This document shows, piece by piece, positions 16,754-21,137 of a DNA stretch of 21,137 nt. The stretch's first letter is position 1; each line of letters begins with the position of its first letter. The notes below the pieces were generated by a model, which was not told the origin of the DNA, made no database searches, and saw only the letters and a list, made by a program, of their open reading frames with translations. Source of the stretch: Larix sibirica (taxonomy: Eukaryota > Streptophyta > Pinopsida > Pinales > Pinaceae); assembly GCA_004151065.3 (NCBI GenBank), contig NWUY0300017906.1, positions 58,905 to 80,041 on the forward strand, in the 5' to 3' direction. A program made the position numbers and the translations under genes.

Positions 16754-18663
16754 TCTTTCTCTCCCCAAACATCAAAGGGATTGGGGGCCCTCATAAAAAA
16801 TCTTCCCTCAAAAGAATTGTGGAAAAAAGGAACCTTAACATTATCTTCTTACAAGAGACCATGTCGTTTGCTGGAAGAGCTCGTAATTTTTTTTAAAAGC
16901 ATCAAAAAGGACTGGGCGGTATGGTCATCAGATGCTGAGGAGAAATTCGGGGGTTTGATCTCGGCTTGGAACCCTAGATTCTTAAATATAGTGGCTTACA
17001 ATATCCCGATGGGGATTTTACTTAGTGGAAGTATCTTGGGATTTTCAGCAGATGTAAACTTGATTAACTACTATGGTCCTTATATTAACAGAAAACAGTT
17101 ATGGAACCAAGCAAGGGACGATGGATATCTGAACCTCCCCAACCTTGTTATTGCGAGTGATCTTAACCTCATATTAAATGTTGCAGAAACCTGGGGTCGA
17201 TCTTCCAGGATGGATCCTCTAAGCAATTTTTTCCAACATATTTTCTCGGCTGCAGGATTAAATGATATTGCTCCTGTCACTATGTGCCTGATGTGGTGTA
17301 ATGGGAGATGTGGTTCAGAAGGTGTCTCAAAACGCCTAGATAGATTTTTGATGGGCGATCAATTAGTGGAATCGCTGCGTAGAAATCAGTCATGGGTGGA
17401 TTTCGATTCTATATCGGACCTATCCCATATTCTTAGAATTGGAGGTTGATTGCTATAAAAATCCATACCCATTTAAGTTCAATCACACTTGGCTCAAGGA
17501 GGAGGATTTTAAATAATTGGTTAGATCGGAATGGTCAAATTATTCCACTAATCCAGAGGATTCCCCATCACATACACTGGTTAAGAAATTAATACACTTA
17601 AAAAGGGTGGTTCTCAAATGGGAATGCACTAGGAAAAAACTAAACAAGGCATAACTCAATAGGATCAAAGCTCAGATCGAGGCAATCCATATGAACAAAT
17701 TAAATGGTTCCCCTTCCAACCAAGACTACATTGCCCTTGAAGCTCTGGAAAAAAAGCAAATTAAATATAATAAACCGTGAAGAGGAGACATGGCGTCTTA
17801 AGAGTCATGCCCTATGGATCGCCCTCGAGGATCAGAATAATAAGTTCTTCCATAGATATACAGATTGCAGGCAGGTCAGCAACTCTATCTGGTCCCTAAA
17901 ACAGTCAGATGGTTCATGGATAAAGAATCAAAAGGCACTTCAAAGCGAAGCGGTCAGACACTTCCATAATTACTATAATATTGAGGATGGATTCTCAATG
18001 AGGGAACATTTTCGAGTGATCAAAGAGTACCCACATTTCTTCTCGAATCAGGAAGGGAATGAGATATCTAACCCGGTAACACTGGACAAAATCTACAAGA
18101 ATCTAAAAGGATTTGCAAAAGACAAGAGCCCGGGTCCGAATGGCTGGACCACGGAGCTCTTCTTGGAATTCTTCGATATTATGGGGAACGATATACTGGC
18201 CATGGTTAGGGAATCTTGACTCACAGGTAAGGTTTCGATGACACTCAGCTCTACTTTTATCGCCTTAATTCCAAAAATTTCTTTGCCTGAAACCTTTGAT
18301 GATTTTCGACCAATTGTTTTGTGTAATTTAGTTTACAGAGTGATTGCAAAAATTATAGCAAATAGGATCAAACCAACATTATCCAGATACATGTCTAGGG
18401 AGCAATTTGGATTCCTAGACAATAGGCAGATACTTGATGCCATCAGGGTGACGCAAGAAGTTTTCCACAACATTAAAGTGAAAAATATAAATGGATTTAT
18501 TCTCCAACTAGATCTTACAAGAACATATGACAAGGTGGACTGGGGTTATCTTAGATTAGTCGTCGTGTAGATCGACATTCCTTGGAAAGATACTAGATGG
18601 ATAATGGCTTGCGTCTCATCGACATGCTATGGGATATTGATCAATGGCAGCCCAACTGAGTTT
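16750..18663 (+). pseudogene. LINE A ORF2: endonuclease and partial reverse transcriptase, broken and truncated
   Basis: The start is ATG 16750, overlapping the ORF1 stop (ATGA), because MIFLSPNIKGIGGPHKK matches the usual first residues of plant LINE ORF2. The endonuclease keeps IIFLQETMSFAGRA (catalytic Glu), SDLNLILNVAETWGR in place of the usual GDFN, and SKRLDRFLMGD. Frame changes occur at a T8 run (16887-16894), near 17435 and near 17760. The linker has FKFNHTWLKEEDF and NREEETWRLKSHALWI, then IWSLKQSDGSWIKNQKAL and KDKSPGPNGWTTELFLEFF. The reverse transcriptase shows FIALIPK, DFRPIVLCN, REQFGFLDNRQILDAIRV and FILQLDLTRTYDKVDW (usual KAYD now RTYD). Stops are at 18217 (TGA) and 18568 (TAG). 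The coding sequence stops at the LINE B junction. In an active copy this enzyme nicks DNA and copies the RNA at the nick. Confidence 0.88.
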
Positions 18664-19173
18664 ATTTTTTTATAACAAAAACAGGTAAATGTATTAGTTA
18701 AATAAAGAATGTGCCGTGGCAGAAAGCCATAATTGACAAGTTACAATAATGATGATCAATAACAAAGAATTGTTGCAACGATTTTTAGAAAATAACAGAG
18801 AATTGAAAATTTAACTTGTTGCTCCCATTGAAGACTGTCATGCTGATAACCAGTGCCGAAGTTCAATTAGTTCCAACATCAGAGTCTGGAATGTGCTGAA
18901 AAAATCGAATCGTATATCAGAGCAGCAAGCTTGTAATTTTGTTGATTGCGTGAATGAAATCACTGGATTCTGTGCATTGATGTTGTTTCTATGGATTGTC
19001 ATTGTTGGAAGTTTCCATGTCAAGATGTGAGGCAGATTCATATGCTGATTCGGAGTGGTTGAAGCACAAACTTCGAAAATCAGAGTTCAATGTTGAGTTG
19101 AGCTCAGCGATCAGCTGTCAGCGGCGTGCGTGAGATCAGTGATGTATTGTCAAAGTCAGGGGATGTGATGGTA
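18664..19173 (-). other. LINE B 3' UTR and A-rich tail
   Basis: About 510 bp without a convincing frame separate the RNase H stop from the A-rich end. The final bases on the minus strand read GTTATAAAAAAATAAA, a short eroded tail with an AATAAA-like end. Short open frames here, such as 19041-18838, are judged spurious. Confidence 0.7.
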
Positions 19174-19660
19174 TTATGTATCCCCACCTGATAATTCAAT
19201 TTTCCCAGGTGTAAAGCTTGTTCCAGCCTTTGCCTCAATGTCAGCTTCATAGTTTAGGCTTCTCTTGATGTGATAAACCTTGAAGTATTCAAAGGTGCTC
19301 GTAATTTGTTGAATCCGATGTATGACTCTTTCGATTTCCAAATTGTTGAAGACGGTATTCGTGTTGAAAGCCCTGATGATTACAAGGGAGTCTCTGAATA
19401 CCTGTAGCTTCCAAATCCTGTGTTTTTTGGCTATTTGGAAGCCTTTTAATAGTGCTAATGATTTTGCGAGATTGTTGGAGCAAGTTCCAATTCCCCATCT
19501 GTATCTAGTTCTCAGCATTCCTCCAGCGAAAAGAAAGACACCTCCTTCCCCTAGTGCTCCAAGGTTTTTTTTGGAGGCACCATCGAAGTACAAACTGTCG
19601 CAATTATGCTTGTTTCTCCATTCTTTAAACTCAGTGGTGGAAAGTCCGATCTGCTAGGGA
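19174..19660 (-). pseudogene. LINE B ORF2 RNase H domain
   Basis: The 139-codon open frame (19593-19174) starts YFDGASKKNLGALGEGGV with the first catalytic Asp. NLAKSLALLKGFQIAKK follows, where the conserved Glu expected near the start of this helix is replaced by Lys. VFRDSLVIIRAFN gives the second Asp, and SLNYEADIEAKAG the final Asp. This is the RVT_3-type RNase H found at the C-terminus of plant LINE ORF2. It is joined on its N-terminal side to EWRNKHNCDSL in the same reading direction. The Glu-to-Lys change would inactivate it, even apart from the frame breaks upstream. Confidence 0.88.
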
Positions 19661-20734
19661 GGGGGCTTCCGACTGCGAGAGATTATACCAATTGCGTGCT
19701 TAGAGAGAGGAATGTCGATCCATTTTAATTCATTAGTGTTGAGATTTGTATCTGAAGCATGACTGGAGAATTTCAAACATTCTAGTAGCAGGCCTTTGGC
19801 TTGTCCAGTGACTTGTAAGGGAGTTAGATGGATGCCCTGGAAGATTGCTATGTTTCTGGCCGTCCAAATCTTCCAGCAGGTAAATTTGGGGATGGTGACC
19901 CAAATTTGAAGCCAGAGATTCTTTTTCGAAAGGGGCAAGGGTAGGAGGATTTCTAGTCATTAAGGAGGCAAGTGGTGGTAATGAATGTGGGTAAGGTTAT
20001 GTTAAGATTATGGAGCATGAGATTCCAAATGGTCTTTGCGAATTAGCAATCAAGGAAAAGATGGTCTAAGGATTCAGAGTTTTGTGGCAAAGGGGGCACC
20101 AATGTGGTCCAATAAAACCTCTCCTGATGAGATTGTGCCCAGTAAGGACTTTTCGGTGGGCGAGAGTCCAAATAAAGAAATTAATTTTTGGAAGTCCAAA
20201 TGGATTCCAGACCATATCCCATAGATGTTTTCTTGAGGAATCATGTTTTGGAGAGTGTTGAAACCCAATGCAGCGATGTATTTTCCTTTTGGACCCCAGT
20301 CGCGTTCATCCTTGTCGTGGGAGTGAGTAGGGGCGCAACCAATTAATCTTTCAAAAAGGAGAGTCCTAGAGGGTTCTAGATCTGTTGGGGTAGAGAGATA
20401 TTTCCAACTAAGCCAGGTGCCAGAGGGGATCCAATCACTGAGAGTGTTCAGGGTTTTTATTCCATGTTGGGCAAGCCAAAGAGCGATGTCTTGGAGTTCT
20501 TGATTTTCCTTGAGAGTCTTGTTTCTCGTGAGTTTGTCAGAAAAGATATTTATGTCTTTCTTGTTTCCAGGAACCCAATGGAGTTCATTAGAGAAAAAAT
20601 GCCATGCGAATTTACAAAGGTTCCAGATTGATGTTCCTTTGGATGTCAGTTTGCTGTCGAGGCATCTTAGGGGGTTGTCTGCTAGATATTTCATAAACAG
20701 ATGAGTTGATGATGATTATTATGCAAAATATGCT
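19661..20734 (-). pseudogene. LINE B ORF2 linker and zf-RVT zinc-finger region
   Basis: A 206-codon open frame (20694-20074) covers the linker: KYLADNPLRCLDSKL, FSNELHWVPGNKKDINIFSD and SDWIPSGTWLSWKYL. In a shifted frame, 20218 leftward gives VWNPFGLPKINFFIWTLAHR, KVLTGHNLIRRGFIGP and HWCPLCHK. After a one-base shift it continues QNSESLDHLFLDC, stop, FAKTIWNLMLHNL. These are the zf-RVT signatures (CPLC, then H and C) found in plant LINE and reverse-transcriptase-like proteins. From 19938 leftward the frame LWLQIWVTIPKFTCWKIWTA, RNIAIFQG leads into the RNase H. The overlapping second frame at 19960-19733 is a shadow. Confidence 0.82.
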
Positions 20735-21137
20735 AGAGGATTTTGCTTCCCATTGCCATATTAATCTGGGAGGGGTCTTGAATTTGGAGGCCACCTGAAC
20801 GCTTTGGAAGCTTTATGATCTTCTAGTTTATCAGATGTAATTTTTTCTCATTATTTTTCCCACCAGTCCAAAGAAACTCTCTTAAGAGATTACTGATGCT
20901 ATCTGTAACTCCTTTGGGAGCTAGTAGAAGAGAGGATTGGTAGATTGGGAAAGCTGAGAGGGCAACCTTTAGAAGGATTAGTTTTCCAGCTTTATTGAGC
21001 CAAAAGCCTCCCCAGTTCTTGATTTTGGATTTGATTTTGCTAATGACGTCTTCCCAATTTCCAGATTTTGAGAGTCCTTGGGAAATAGGGAGACCAAGGT
21101 ACTTGAAGTTGTTCCATTGCGTGTGGACTTTGATTCC
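20735..21137 (-). pseudogene. LINE B ORF2 reverse transcriptase C-terminal part
   Basis: In frame from the window's last base the minus strand reads VHTQWNNFKYLGLPISQGL, then SGNWEDVISKIKSKIKNWGG, FWLNKAGKLILLKVALSAF, PIYQSSLLLAPKGV and EFLWTGGKNNEKKLHLIN, followed by a stop and GGLQIQD. The YLGLP, K...W....LS.AGR-like and GGLG-like blocks are the thumb and connection segments that follow the catalytic palm in plant LINE reverse transcriptases. The catalytic motifs lie beyond the right edge. This frame was too interrupted to appear as one long ORF, but the order of motifs is clear. Confidence 0.83.

Larger units (their letters stand above)
14851..18663 (+). mobile_element. LINE A (plant L1-type non-LTR retrotransposon), interrupted at its 3' side
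   Basis: The element carries ORF1 with a DUF4283-like domain and zinc knuckle, then ORF2 with apurinic-like endonuclease and the first half of the reverse transcriptase. It breaks off in the middle of the reverse transcriptase at NGSPTEF (18643-18663), exactly where the A-rich 3' tail of an opposite-strand LINE begins. The catalytic YADD motif, zinc finger, RNase H and 3' UTR of LINE A are therefore missing from the window and should lie beyond its right edge. Several frameshifts, some in homopolymers, and stops show it is inactive. The 5' limit given is the ORF1 start; the true end lies upstream. Confidence 0.85.
18664..21137 (-). mobile_element. LINE B (plant L1-type), opposite strand, enters from the right edge
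   Basis: Read from 21137 leftward, the order is reverse transcriptase C-terminus, connection region, zf-RVT zinc finger, RNase H, an approximately 0.5-kb 3' UTR and an A-rich tail (T7 on the plus strand at 18665-18671). This is the 3' half of a plant LINE ORF2. Its tail abuts the broken reverse transcriptase of LINE A, so LINE B most simply inserted into LINE A. Multiple frame changes and stops show that it is inactive. Its 5' portion is outside the window. Confidence 0.87.

Noticed and set aside
18664-21137. LINE A and LINE B as one element inverted by twin priming
   Set aside because: Twin priming joins internal ends and leaves the tail outside. Here the A-rich tail of the minus-strand part is at the junction, so nested insertion is simpler.
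1-21137. A defence system, CRISPR array, prokaryotic operon or other wholly new system
   Set aside because: All recognisable features are eukaryotic retroelements, gene remnants and simple duplications. No spaced direct-repeat array or clustered unknown genes are present.

Overview
The window looks like nuclear DNA from a large, repeat-rich land-plant genome. The evidence is an LTR retrotransposon with an initiator-Met tRNA primer site and a C-terminal chromodomain (a plant-type chromovirus), LINEs with the plant DUF4283 / zinc-knuckle ORF1 and a terminal RNase H, and a spliced plant SWIM-zinc-finger-type pseudogene with introns of about 80-130 bp. The retroelement's LTRs differ by about 14-20 % in hand-counted blocks, yet its ends and target-site duplication are still readable. 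That suggests slow DNA turnover, as in gymnosperms, but does not prove the lineage. No bacterial-type genes, operons or CRISPR arrays are present.

Layout: (1) 82-516, minus strand: a possible three-exon gene for a small hydrophobic protein, low confidence. (2) About 560-4218: AT-rich DNA without recognisable genes, holding a 44-bp and a 69-bp tandem duplication and an NN ambiguity. (3) 4224-10024: a structurally complete Ty3/gypsy chromovirus, Reina-like by motif, flanked by the 5-bp target-site duplication CCTCT. It has two LTRs, a primer-binding site, protease, reverse transcriptase, RNase H, integrase, chromodomain and polypurine tract. Most of gag is missing, and pol carries 22 in-frame stops, 16 of them TAG, plus a frameshift. 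(4) 10030-11376: AT-rich DNA, then a C-rich, G-poor block with a perfect 32-bp duplication, ending at an N at 11377. (5) 11378-13173, minus strand: a decayed multi-exon pseudogene resembling plant SWIM-zinc-finger / MULE-transposase-like proteins, cut off at the N. (6) 13266-13333: an 18-bp tandem repeat. (7) 13985-14113: a fragment resembling the N-terminal cap of an LRR receptor kinase. (8) 14851-18663, plus strand: LINE A, with ORF1, endonuclease and the first half of the reverse transcriptase. (9) 18664-21137, minus strand: LINE B, entering from the right edge with reverse transcriptase C-terminus, zf-RVT, RNase H, 3' UTR and A-rich tail. LINE B appears to be inserted inside the reverse transcriptase of LINE A.

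No intact working gene can be defended here. The window is a layered record of old retroelement insertions and gene decay. The most useful points are the amber-stop bias in the chromovirus, the nested opposite-strand LINEs, the ATGA overlap between ORF1 and ORF2 in LINE A, and the spliced pseudogene that ends exactly at an ambiguous base.
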